Shown here piece by piece: positions 52,915 to 61,360 of a DNA stretch of 64,000 nucleotides. Where the stretch lies: the NCBI RefSeq assembly GCF_013184525.1, contig NZ_JAAOIZ010000003.1, forward strand, positions 1 through 64,000, written 5' to 3'. The stretch is from Chryseobacterium sp. LAM-KRS1. Its GTDB lineage: Bacteria > Bacteroidota > Bacteroidia > Flavobacteriales > Weeksellaceae. Made by a program: the position numbers and the translations under genes. Under the pieces are notes generated by a model, which saw only the letters and a program-made list of their open reading frames with translations, had not been told where the DNA came from and searched no databases. How positions within the stretch are numbered: the first letter of the stretch is position 1; every line of letters starts with the position of its first letter.

Positions 52915-53397
52915 ATGAATAGTAAAATGAGACTCGTATTTTTTGCCTGCATCGGCCTTCTGTTTGGAATGTCTGTGATGTATATTTTCAATAAGTTTTC
53001 TGGTACAGAAAAAGGTATTCAGAATCCAAAAGCTGAATACAGCACAACTGCCGGTACAGCAAATCAACAATCTATCGATCAGCTTACCGCAGAAAAAACG
53101 GTAATCAGTTATGTAAAGGAACATCATCAGTTACCTGATTATTACATTACAAAAAATGAAGCCAGAAAGCTTGGCTGGAATCCTTCGAAGGGAAATCTTT
53201 GCGATGTTCTCCCCGGGCGTGCCATCGGAGGGGATCGCTTCGGAAACAGAGAAAGAAGTCTTCCGCAAGGCAATCAATACTATGAAGCTGATGTAAATTA
53301 CAGTTGTGGAAGTAGAAATGCCGACCGTATTATTTTCACAAAAGAAGGGGATGTATATCTTACCAAAAATCATTATAAAAGTTTTGAAAAACAGTAG
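52915..53397 (+). CDS. Barnase-type ribonuclease, membrane-anchored or secreted
   Basis: 160 residues. N-terminal hydrophobic signal or anchor about 5-25. The microbial ribonuclease domain spans about 57-160 and aligns along barnase: LPDYYITKNEARKLGW, KGNLCDVLPGRAIGGD, YYEADVNYSCGSRNADRI, KNHYKSF. Catalytic residues by alignment: Lys80 (barnase 27), Glu124 (73), Arg134 (83), Arg138 (87) and His153 (102), all kept. Two Cys, 96 and 131, sit where barnase has Ala43 and Ser80. It cleaves RNA at purine sites; secretion may be for nutrient RNA or attack on competitors. The barstar-like gene two genes on would protect the producer. Confidence 0.9.
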   Translation: MNSKMRLVFFACIGLLFGMSVMYIFNKFSGTEKGIQNPKAEYSTTAGTANQQSIDQLTAEKTVISYVKEHHQLPDYYITKNEARKLGWNPSKGNLCDVLPGRAIGGDRFGNRERSLPQGNQYYEADVNYSCGSRNADRIIFTKEGDVYLTKNHYKSFEKQ

Positions 53398-53998
53398 CTG
53401 CTTAATCAGCATACTGATGCTTATTCTATTTTCCTGTTCAGATAAATCGCATAAGCTGACAATGGAAAATAAAGGATTGATAGTATTGGTTCAGCCGTTT
53501 AATGATTTAAAACCTGAAAGTGTAAAATTCGTAAGCAATGAGATCAGGAAAATATATCCGGATATAAAAATTCTGAATGCTATAGATTTACCGAAAGAGG
53601 CTTATTATCCGGAGAGAAAACGCTACAAGGCCGATTCTGTTATCAGATTTTTAAATAACAGAACCGACAAAGGTTATGTCACAATCGGCTTAACATCAAA
53701 AGATATAAGCACCACTAAGGGTAAAATAAAAGACTTTGGTATAATGGGACTCGGTTATAGACCCGGAAAAGCATGCGTAGCATCAAATTTCAGATTAAAT
53801 AAAGCAAAAGCTGATGAACAGCTTTTTAAAATTGCCATTCATGAACTTGGTCACACACAGGGATTGGAGCATTGCCCTGAAAAAACATGTTTTATGAGGA
53901 GCGCAGAAGGTAAAAATCCCACAGATGAAGAGGTGGATTTTTGCAAAAAATGCAAAGCCTTTTTAATAAATAAAAATTGGAAATTCAATTCAATATGA
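53351..53998 (+). CDS. Archaemetzincin-like metalloprotease lipoprotein
   Basis: 215 residues from ATG 53351; a TTG at 53384 gives a neater lipoprotein start and is possible. Either way the gene overlaps the end of the barnase gene. Lipobox LILFSC (Cys29 in this numbering). The metzincin core is HELGHTQGLEHC at 164-175, then a Cys set C175-x4-C180-x-M182 and C198-x-x-C201. This is the archaemetzincin (AMZ) zinc signature with its structural zinc site. Archaemetzincins are aminopeptidase-like proteases of uncertain role. It ends with ATGA overlapping the barstar gene, so the order is barnase, protease, barstar on one transcript. Its connection with the RNase is unexplained. Confidence 0.85.
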   Translation: MYILPKIIIKVLKNSSCLISILMLILFSCSDKSHKLTMENKGLIVLVQPFNDLKPESVKFVSNEIRKIYPDIKILNAIDLPKEAYYPERKRYKADSVIRFLNNRTDKGYVTIGLTSKDISTTKGKIKDFGIMGLGYRPGKACVASNFRLNKAKADEQLFKIAIHELGHTQGLEHCPEKTCFMRSAEGKNPTDEEVDFCKKCKAFLINKNWKFNSI

Positions 53999-54303
53999 AA
54001 ACAGTATATATAGATTTTACAGATATAGGAGATTATGAAGATTTCTATAGCCAGTTGAAAGAAAAAATCAGTCTTCCGGAACATTTTGGGGACAATCTTG
54101 ATGCCCTTTATGATGTTATTACGGGTGATCTGGAAATGCCTCTGCATCTTGAGTTTGTTAATTTAACGGTAGATCAGCTGGAATTATTTGAGGACCTGCT
54201 CACCACCCTAGAAGATGCAGAAGAAGAGCTTGAGGGTTTTACTTTCAGCTATTACCTGGAGCAATATGAAGATGATGACGAAGAAGCTCCCGAAGAAGAC
54301 TAA
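53995..54303 (+). CDS. Barstar family ribonuclease inhibitor
   Basis: 102 residues from ATG 53995, which overlaps the protease stop (ATGA). The barstar hallmark is LPEHFGDNLDALYDVITG: Asp36 and Asp40 match barstar Asp35 and Asp39, which plug the barnase active site. Tyr29 is replaced by His30 and Trp38 by Tyr39. The C-terminal tail is strongly acidic (EQYEDDDEEAPEED), unlike classical barstar. It has no signal, so it stays in the cytoplasm and inhibits any barnase not exported. Confidence 0.9.
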   Translation: MKTVYIDFTDIGDYEDFYSQLKEKISLPEHFGDNLDALYDVITGDLEMPLHLEFVNLTVDQLELFEDLLTTLEDAEEELEGFTFSYYLEQYEDDDEEAPEED

Positions 54304-54325
54304 ACTTAAATCCCATCAAAAAAAT

Positions 54326-54357
54326 AAAACTCGCAGATATATCTGCGAGTTTTTTTG
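54326..54357. terminator. Terminator of the barnase-barstar operon
   Basis: AAAACTCGCAGA / TCTGCGAGTTTT stem with TATA loop and T7 tail, between convergent genes. Confidence 0.9.
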
Positions 54358-54389
54358 GCCTGAGTCAAATAAAAGTGTCCAATTTTTAT

Positions 54390-55706
54390 CTACTGTTTAA
54401 TGAATTTTAGACTTTGTAAAATTTCCCCCTTCACAAAAATCTGCAGTATGTAATTCCCTGTCGACAATGAGGAAACATTAATCTGATTTCCTGCAGAATC
54501 TGAGGTCATTACTTTCTGACCGACCATATTATAAATTTCAGCTTTTTCTATTTTTTCAATTCCCTTCACGTAGAGGATATCTTTTACCGGATTGGGATAG
54601 ACAGATATTCCCTGACCTTTTTTGATTGTTTCGTGGGTAGATAAGAATTCAGAAAGGTCCAGATAGAATGCTACAATCTGATTGGAAGAATTCGTTCCAA
54701 CACCTGCTATTTTTTTTCCATCATGGGAAATAGCCAATGGCAGGGACATGGTTACTCCCTGAGTATTGATCCCCAGGCTTGTCGCATAATCATTTAGATT
54801 GATTCTCCCCACGGCAGCAGTCCATATAAAGCCTTCTCCAGACATCGGAGGTGCTGCAAAAGGCCTGAAATAACCTATTACCGTTCCGCCATCAGCAGAA
54901 ATTCCGGTTGCACCGCCTCTGAAGAAGGCTGAGGAATTAGGATGTGTAATGTAAGTAAGTCCTGAAGTACTGTTCCATACATAAGGATTGGGCATACCTG
55001 CCCCAATTATTGTGTTTCCGTCGGCAGAAACGGCTCCTGCTTCGCCAACATTATTTCCGTTACTGTCTGTAATATAGCTTTCTGTTCCATTCACCCATTT
55101 AGCACCACTTCTGGTTCCGTTGTCTTCATCCTGCCAGCCAACCACAACCGTCCCATCAGCATTTACGGCATTAGCCCTCGAACTTCTTCCCGAAACCATG
55201 CTTCCCAGGTCTACCATTCCGTTTTGTGCAGTCCATTTTACCGCATGAGCATTGGCAGCAGTTAACCATCCTAATCCTACAATGATACTTCCGTCATACG
55301 ACAATCCCCAGGTAGAACTTACAGAACCGTCCCATCCTGTAGGAACAAGTCCTCCCAGGGAAGTCCATGTTGAATTAGCGATATCATAAACTGATATCTC
55401 ATTAAATCCCGTACCCGTATTGGTCATTGTAGAGGCAATTTTTGTCCCATCATTAGAAATTACAGCCCTCCCTGCACCGGGATAGCCATTAGAGGTTGCT
55501 CCGATCTGAGACAACCCGTTAACTGCGTCCCATTTAAAAATCTGGCCACCACTACTCTGCATGCTTACAACCCCGTTATCAGATACTGCACCCGGTGAGT
55601 AATTGGCTGTCGCCATCACCGTCACCTGAGCATTCACGACCGAAAACAGGTTGAATAAAAAGTAAGCGTATACCGTTTTTGTTAAAATCTTGTAAAAGTT
55701 TTCCAT
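54390..55706 (-). CDS. Secreted propeller-like protein with T9SS sorting domain
   Basis: 438 residues with signal peptide (1-26, SVVNAQ). Residues 30-345 contain repeated short motifs of the HAF type (AISADGxTIIG, GDVxVVGW-like: VNADGTVVVGW, VSADGNTIIGAG, ISADGGTVIGYF, ISHDGKKIAGVG) making blades of a propeller. The C-terminal T9SS type A domain (VYPNPVKDILYVKG, KAEIYNMVGQKVM, LSTGNYILQI) sends it to the surface or medium. Function unknown; adhesive or enzymatic roles are both possible. Single-gene unit. Confidence 0.88.
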   Translation of the reverse strand: MENFYKILTKTVYAYFLFNLFSVVNAQVTVMATANYSPGAVSDNGVVSMQSSGGQIFKWDAVNGLSQIGATSNGYPGAGRAVISNDGTKIASTMTNTGTGFNEISVYDIANSTWTSLGGLVPTGWDGSVSSTWGLSYDGSIIVGLGWLTAANAHAVKWTAQNGMVDLGSMVSGRSSRANAVNADGTVVVGWQDEDNGTRSGAKWVNGTESYITDSNGNNVGEAGAVSADGNTIIGAGMPNPYVWNSTSGLTYITHPNSSAFFRGGATGISADGGTVIGYFRPFAAPPMSGEGFIWTAAVGRINLNDYATSLGINTQGVTMSLPLAISHDGKKIAGVGTNSSNQIVAFYLDLSEFLSTHETIKKGQGISVYPNPVKDILYVKGIEKIEKAEIYNMVGQKVMTSDSAGNQINVSSLSTGNYILQIFVKGEILQSLKFIKQ

Positions 55707-55855
55707 ATTTATTTGGTTTTAATATTTTGAATTGGCGGAAACAATATTAATATTATATTTACCATTTAAAAAGAATTTGGCTTACATAATTCGTGAAATC
55801 CAAAAACATTTAAAATTTAAATAATTAAAAATCAACATATTATAAAAATTCAACT

Positions 55856-57508
55856 TTGAGGACAGATTGTAAGACGATTGAAAAAAGAAAAGCAAAAAAC
55901 GAATTATTTTTATCTTGTAGTGTCATAAAATGTGCGATTTTACTCCTGACTTTTTTATCCTCCGTTTTTTACCATGCCCAATCCGGCCCCGATTTTTCCA
56001 TTTTAGCAGATAAAGCATTTCAGAAGCTTTACCAGAATCCGGATAACTGTATCAGTTATACCCAAAGCTTATTGATCAGCGACCAGAATACAGAGCATAA
56101 AATGGTTCTGCAAAATATAATCTCACAGGCTTACGCCATGAAAGGGGATTATGTACAATCCGTTACAACATCAGCACAGCAAAATGATTCCGAAAGAAAA
56201 AACCTTTCTTATTTTATGCAGCTGTTCAGCGATTATAATCTCGCGGATCAATACCAGAATTTAGATCTGTATAACCAGTCCGGAGAGATTATTTCCCGTC
56301 TTTTATCAGATTCTAAACTATTAAAAAATGACAGCCCGAAGTCTAAAATTACCGTTGCCAAACTGTATCAACTGCAAGCCATCAATTCTGCCATTATAAG
56401 AAATTTTGATACCGCTTTTGCGAATCTTAACAAAAGTGATCAGTATATTGATCTTCATAATGAGGAAAACCGCATGATCAGCATAGAAAATAAAATCTTC
56501 CGTGCCTCCTATCTGCTTCGGCAAAACAAGTATATTGATGCTAAAAAAATATTGGATCTTGTTATTTCTGATGTTGAGAGAAGCCCCGACCAACCTTTTC
56601 TCTCCGCTTTAGCCAATGAAAATTTATCCCGTTATTATTTTCTTAACGGAAATTATAAAACAGCCCTTGCCCATCTTGAAAAAGGACTTTCTGAAATTGA
56701 AGATCTTCCTTATAATAATTTGAAACTGAAGATATATGAATCACTGGCAAAAACCAATTTCGCTTTACATAATGATATAAAATATCACCAATACAATAAG
56801 CTGTATATCGAATTAAGATCTAAACTGGATTTCAATCAAAAAGAAGGTATACGGTATATCGTTAAATTGGTAGAAACTTACCAGAATAACAACCTTGAAT
56901 TCCAGAAACAGAATGAGTCCAGGAAATTATGGATTTTAACCTTTATCATTCTTGCAGTTATTACAGCATTGGTTATCTATTTCTTTCTGGAAAAAAACAA
57001 AAATAAGGACCTGAAAAAACAGCTGTACTTTTTTGAAAAACAAAAACTGCGGGCACTTTCCGTTCCTCTTAAAACAGATCATGTGGAGACCGGAAAAGAA
57101 AACAGAATTGACCTTAACTCTGAAAAAGACACCCATAAAATTTCGAAAGAGAAAGAAAAAGAAATTCTCCAAAAATTGAATGAGTGGGAGCAATCTCACC
57201 GGTACCTTAACCGCAATATGTCTCTTTCATCTTTATCCGCACAGATGGGAGTTAACACCAAATATTTATCTGAAGTAATCAATACCAGCAAAGGTAAAAA
57301 TTTTAATGGGTACATCAACGAGCTCAGAATCAACCATATCGCTCATTTATTAAAGACAGATCCCAGCTTTCTTCACTATAAAGTAAGCTATCTGGCAGAG
57401 TTTTCAGGATTTTCGTCGCACAGTGCTTTTACAACAGTATTTAAATCAGTAACGGGAATGTCTCCCAATGTATATATTCAGGAAATCACAAAAAATAAAG
57501 CATTATGA
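55856..57508 (+). CDS. TPR-containing membrane AraC-type regulator
   Basis: 550 residues from a TTG at 55856; no ATG precedes the signal region, so the start is uncertain. A signal segment ends FYHAQ (near 42). TPR-like helices about 48-340 lie in the periplasm, a membrane helix lies at about 361-381 (LWILTFIILAVITALVIYFF), then a coiled linker, and an AraC helix-turn-helix domain about 445-548 (LSSLSAQMGVNTKYLSEVIN; VSYLAEFSGFSSHSAFTTVFKSVTGMSPNVY). This membrane-spanning TPR-AraC arrangement is frequent in Chryseobacterium and relatives and senses an unknown periplasmic cue. Overlaps the next gene by ATGA. Confidence 0.82.
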   Translation: MRTDCKTIEKRKAKNELFLSCSVIKCAILLLTFLSSVFYHAQSGPDFSILADKAFQKLYQNPDNCISYTQSLLISDQNTEHKMVLQNIISQAYAMKGDYVQSVTTSAQQNDSERKNLSYFMQLFSDYNLADQYQNLDLYNQSGEIISRLLSDSKLLKNDSPKSKITVAKLYQLQAINSAIIRNFDTAFANLNKSDQYIDLHNEENRMISIENKIFRASYLLRQNKYIDAKKILDLVISDVERSPDQPFLSALANENLSRYYFLNGNYKTALAHLEKGLSEIEDLPYNNLKLKIYESLAKTNFALHNDIKYHQYNKLYIELRSKLDFNQKEGIRYIVKLVETYQNNNLEFQKQNESRKLWILTFIILAVITALVIYFFLEKNKNKDLKKQLYFFEKQKLRALSVPLKTDHVETGKENRIDLNSEKDTHKISKEKEKEILQKLNEWEQSHRYLNRNMSLSSLSAQMGVNTKYLSEVINTSKGKNFNGYINELRINHIAHLLKTDPSFLHYKVSYLAEFSGFSSHSAFTTVFKSVTGMSPNVYIQEITKNKAL

Positions 57509-58638
57509 GAATAGAATCCCATACCATTTTTATGATCATATTATTTGTTAACTCTTTTTTCGTATGTGCTCAGAGCATTTCTCATGATTCACTGCTCAAA
57601 AAGGCCCGCCTCGATATTTATGATAACCCCGATCACGCTATAGCCATTGGAAAAAATTTATTGAAAAAGGAAAAGGATATTAACAAGTCCATATCTGTTT
57701 ATCTGTTATTGTCTACCGCAAATATTGCAAAAAGAAACTTTGATGAATCATTTCAATATATTCTGAAAGCAAAAGACCTGGCTCAAAAGACCAACGATCT
57801 GAAACTACAAACCAGTGTTTTGGTTTCCGTAGCTATACAATACCAGCAAATGGAACTATTCAGTAAGAGTCTGGAAACCCTTAATGAAGCTGACCGTTAT
57901 TTAGAGCGTCTTCCAAAAGAATCTCCTGAAAAACTTATTGAAACAGCTAGAAGCTATGCTATCCGGGGCATGATTTATAAAAGCCAGTCCAACTCGGAAA
58001 TTGCTCTGGAAAAATTCCTGATCTCTATCGGGAATTTTGAAAAAGTAAAAATGAAGAAAACCACCTTTGCCAATATGAGTGTGGTTTATTACAACATAGG
58101 TTATTGCTATCTTAATCTGAATGAACAGGAAAAAGCCAGGCAGGCATTTATCCGCTCTATACAATACGCAGAAAAACTCAATGCCAAAAGTCTCAAAGCA
58201 TTTGCCCTTAAAGGCTTGGCAGAAATGTACAAGCAAAACCGGGAAAATGAAAAAGCCCTGGGACTTCTTATCCAGGCAGAAAGCCTTTCTCAAAATACAG
58301 GAGACCTCATCCTCAATGAGGGAATCTACAAAGAAATGTCAGAAAACTATCTGGCCATGGGAAAGCCTGACCTTTACCAGGTTTACAACAAAAAGTATTT
58401 TGAAATGCGATTTAAAAGGGAACAAAGTGAATTAAGCTCCATTAATCATTCCATCAATAACCACAACAGGGAAACACAGAAGAAAGCGAAAGAACTTAGA
58501 AATAAATACAACTATCTTAGTATTGGGATTATTTTATCCGGTTCAGCAATTATTGCTATTCTCATTTACTTCATCGTAAGTATTAGGAATCGAAATAATA
58601 AATACCATAAAGAAATTCAATTACTGATCAGATCATAA
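57505..58638 (+). CDS. TPR membrane protein, regulator paralogue without HTH
   Basis: 377 residues. Signal peptide (1-22, FFVCAQ), TPR repeats about 28-320 (ARLDIYDNPDHAIAIGKNLL, AKRNFDESFQYILKAKDLAQ, NLNEQEKARQAFIRSIQYAE), one membrane helix about 335-358 and only about 20 residues after it. Architecture matches the neighbour up to the membrane helix, then stops. The AraC DNA-binding domain is missing, and the bases downstream do not encode one. It may form hetero-oligomers with the full-length neighbour to tune it, or be a decayed regulator. Confidence 0.8.
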   Translation: MRIESHTIFMIILFVNSFFVCAQSISHDSLLKKARLDIYDNPDHAIAIGKNLLKKEKDINKSISVYLLLSTANIAKRNFDESFQYILKAKDLAQKTNDLKLQTSVLVSVAIQYQQMELFSKSLETLNEADRYLERLPKESPEKLIETARSYAIRGMIYKSQSNSEIALEKFLISIGNFEKVKMKKTTFANMSVVYYNIGYCYLNLNEQEKARQAFIRSIQYAEKLNAKSLKAFALKGLAEMYKQNRENEKALGLLIQAESLSQNTGDLILNEGIYKEMSENYLAMGKPDLYQVYNKKYFEMRFKREQSELSSINHSINNHNRETQKKAKELRNKYNYLSIGIILSGSAIIAILIYFIVSIRNRNNKYHKEIQLLIRS

Positions 58639-58662
58639 TCTGAAAATTTCAGCATGACCAAC

Positions 58663-58688
58663 AAAAAAGCATCCCGAAAGGAATGCTT
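58663..58688 (-). terminator. Terminator of pafA
   Basis: Minus AAGCATNCC / GGNATGCTT stem with a TTTC loop and T6 tail, 24 bases past the pafA stop. It lies after the convergent TPR gene as well. Confidence 0.7.
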
Positions 58689-58712
58689 AATAATGTATAC
58701 TATGTGGTAAGT

Positions 58713-60359
58713 TTATTTTCCAATCACTTCCGTAATAGGATTTCCAACCGTACCACTTGGAAACTGAATTTTAAGTAAAGAAGACACTGTAGGAGCAATA
58801 TCCGTCATAAAATAAGGTTTATTGCTTTCTCCGTGCTGAACTCCCCATCCCATAAATAATAACGGAATGTGAGAATCATATGAATTCCATACACTGTGCG
58901 TTGTCCCTGTTTTTGCATAAGACGGAAGCATGGAATCATGAGAGATCAGCTGAATATCTCCACTTCTCTGCCTGTTGATTCCGTTGATAATTCTCTGCTT
59001 AATCGGCTCCGGGATCGAAGATTCCTGTACTTTGGTTACAGAAACAGCATATAAAACGGTAGGATCATTTTCCAATTCTTTAACTGTAAAATTTACTACA
59101 TCATCTAATTCGATCTTATTATCTTTTAATAATTTTCTATCAAAATAAATCTGATAGTTGTCTACAGCATTAATCAGTTTGTCTACTCCGAATTTCTCTT
59201 TTAATTTCTGGTTGATATCTTTCTGGCTATTTTCTCCAAAGAAACCTGTAGCTATTTTATGCTCTTGCAGGAAACCTACAGAATGTGCCCCTCCATGGTC
59301 TGCAGATAGAAAAACAGTATATTCACCCTTTCCTACCTTAGAATCAAGATAATTAAAGAATTCCGCAAGATCCTGGTCTAATCTTAAATAAACATCTTCT
59401 ACCTCAATCGAGTTAGGTCCGAACTTATGTCCCGCATAATCCGTTGAAGCAAGATTGATCGCTAAGAAATCTGTAACATTATCATTTCCTAACTTCTCCC
59501 CTTCCACTGAAGCTTCAGCTAATTTCAGCGTCAAGGTATTACCAAAAGGAGTGTAGCGGATATTGTCTTTTTTATCTTTATAATCTTTTGCGAGATTACT
59601 ATAAGGGAATGTTGGCGTTTTTGCACTTCCTAAAAGACCTTCCCAAGCAGAGTTATCCGGTGCACTTTCTGTATATTGATTAATAGGCAATAAAGTATTC
59701 CATCCGTTAGCAACCAGCTTTTCAGGTAAATTTTGTGAATTGAAAGATTTCACCCACTGTGGCAGATCATTCATATACCAAGTACTGGTAATAAAATTCC
59801 CTGTGGAATCATCAAACCAGAACGCTCCGTTTGGAGTATGTCCCGCCGGAAGAATGGAAGCTCTGTCTTTTAAAGATACCCCGATTACCTTTGCCTGGAA
59901 ATTGGTTGCCAATTTTAGCTCATCCGTCACAGTTGTCGACCAAAGATTCTTCGGCGAGTGGCTTCCTATTTTAGTATTTGTGGTTCCAACAGGCTGTACA
60001 CTTTCATCGGTAGTACAATAGACATTCTTTCCTGTCTCCTTATCGGTCCAGTCGTTTCCTGCAATTCCATGAATAGCCGGAACAGAGCCTGTATAAATAC
60101 AAGTATGTCCTAGAGCTGTTATCGTGGGTACATAAGGAATATGAACATTATTTAAAGCATAACCTGTATTCAGCAATCTTTTAAAACCATCATTTCCATA
60201 CTTATTGTAAAAGCGGTACAGATAATCCCAACGCATCTGATCTACAACTAAGCCTACAACTAATTTGGGTCTTTCTAATTGAGAATTTTTGTTCTTCTGA
60301 GCATCAATTGTAACTACGGACAACATGGTAAGTGCCGCAATTGAAATTTTCCTAAGCAT
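58713..60359 (-). CDS. pafA: PafA-type alkaline phosphatase
   Basis: 548 residues from ATG 60359; the frame opens eight codons earlier at a TTG. Signal peptide about 1-21 (TIDAQ). Alkaline phosphatase superfamily, PafA type, of which the E. meningoseptica enzyme is the studied member. Active-site residues (this numbering): Asp40 in VVDQMRWD (metal), nucleophile Thr81 in YVPTITALGHT, Asn102 in IAGNDW, Lys164 and Arg166 in SLKDRAS, further Asp/His ligands in LASTDYAGH, LSADHGG and a C-terminal THSVWNS. It is a periplasmic or secreted phosphomonoesterase that frees phosphate from organic phosphates and, from published work, is less inhibited by phosphate than PhoA. Confidence 0.93.
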   Translation of the reverse strand: MLRKISIAALTMLSVVTIDAQKNKNSQLERPKLVVGLVVDQMRWDYLYRFYNKYGNDGFKRLLNTGYALNNVHIPYVPTITALGHTCIYTGSVPAIHGIAGNDWTDKETGKNVYCTTDESVQPVGTTNTKIGSHSPKNLWSTTVTDELKLATNFQAKVIGVSLKDRASILPAGHTPNGAFWFDDSTGNFITSTWYMNDLPQWVKSFNSQNLPEKLVANGWNTLLPINQYTESAPDNSAWEGLLGSAKTPTFPYSNLAKDYKDKKDNIRYTPFGNTLTLKLAEASVEGEKLGNDNVTDFLAINLASTDYAGHKFGPNSIEVEDVYLRLDQDLAEFFNYLDSKVGKGEYTVFLSADHGGAHSVGFLQEHKIATGFFGENSQKDINQKLKEKFGVDKLINAVDNYQIYFDRKLLKDNKIELDDVVNFTVKELENDPTVLYAVSVTKVQESSIPEPIKQRIINGINRQRSGDIQLISHDSMLPSYAKTGTTHSVWNSYDSHIPLLFMGWGVQHGESNKPYFMTDIAPTVSSLLKIQFPSGTVGNPITEVIGK

Positions 60360-60694
60360 CTGGTAAATTTTTATTGCTAGCAAATTTAAGGGTTTTGAAA
60401 GTTTTGTAGTATGAAATTTTGATTAAATTTGGATTTTATATCTTAATTAAAACTGATATACTTAATGAGTCTAAAGATATTCTCCATACCAGTCTTTTTC
60501 TATTGAACGGCTGCATATGCGATATGAAAATAAGATTTAGTATAAAAAAAGTGAAAACGGATTATTAGATTTTTTGATCCTGAGTTAAGAACAAAGTAAA
60601 AAATAAAAATTTCGGAAATGGAATTATCAAAAAATTACAATAATTTTCAAGTGCCGAAATAGATGAATATTAATCCTGACCTAATTTCACAAAA
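60360..60694. other. 335-base gap without a recognisable gene
   Basis: AT-rich. A 14-codon frame (60618-60662) after an AT-rich leader encodes MELSKNYNNFQVPK; it is too short to trust and may be a remnant. No terminator or clear promoter is seen. The left side must hold the pafA promoter (minus); the right side that of the gene at 60695. Confidence 0.4.
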
Positions 60695-61351
60695 ATGCAT
60701 TCACAAGCAATTAATCAAGAAGAAGATAATGACCCTTCATTTGATCCTTCTCTCTGGAACTCTCATTATATCTATGGTTTTATCAATGGTAATCCAATGC
60801 AGAAAATTTCAGATAAAGAAGCAGTTTCGGAAATTATAAGAAATACCGTTGGTAATCAAGGTTTCATTGCAATAGATTCTATTTTTCACCCTTATTATCT
60901 TGTTAATCAAAATGGAGCAACGGCATGGGACCTTGCCTGGTTTTCGATTTTTCTTAAGGAAAAAAAAGTGATCACAGAAATTGCCAACAATGAAACTGCA
61001 ATCGTAGTAGAATCTGATAACCTGGGATTAAAACAATTCATGGTTTGGCCAAATGATAGCCTGGATCCTAATAAATATCAACAATATCAGAAGTTCGTCC
61101 CTTTTATTTTACCTTATCTTACTTATTCAAAGAATGAAGAGACCCCTACACATTGGACAAAAATGATCGAAGCAGAGATACAGTTGCAAGGGCATGCCGA
61201 AACCTATATTGAGAATTTCAATTCAGTATTTTCACAATTTGTTTCAGGGCATATCATGACTTTGGGATTTGGTCAATTTGACAGGGAAAATCCCGATGAT
61301 CTCCTTGAAAGATTTACTGATTTTTATGAAAATAATATTGCTAACCGATAG
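60695..61351 (+). CDS. Hypothetical protein (218 aa)
   Basis: Not recognised. No signal peptide or membrane segment. Begins with an acidic stretch (NQEEDNDPSFDPSLWN), and contains many aromatic residues and moderately conserved-looking segments (HYIYGFINGNPMQKI, SGHIMTLGFGQFDRENPDDLLERF). No enzyme motif seen. The 9-base distance to the following GNAT gene suggests co-transcription. Confidence 0.6.
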   Translation: MHSQAINQEEDNDPSFDPSLWNSHYIYGFINGNPMQKISDKEAVSEIIRNTVGNQGFIAIDSIFHPYYLVNQNGATAWDLAWFSIFLKEKKVITEIANNETAIVVESDNLGLKQFMVWPNDSLDPNKYQQYQKFVPFILPYLTYSKNEETPTHWTKMIEAEIQLQGHAETYIENFNSVFSQFVSGHIMTLGFGQFDRENPDDLLERFTDFYENNIANR

Positions 61352-61360
61352 ACCTTTCAA

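Noticed and set aside
57901..58293. 130-codon minus-strand frame inside the TPR gene
   Set aside because: Antisense shadow; Phe/Cys-rich translation typical of reversed Lys/Glu-rich sequence.
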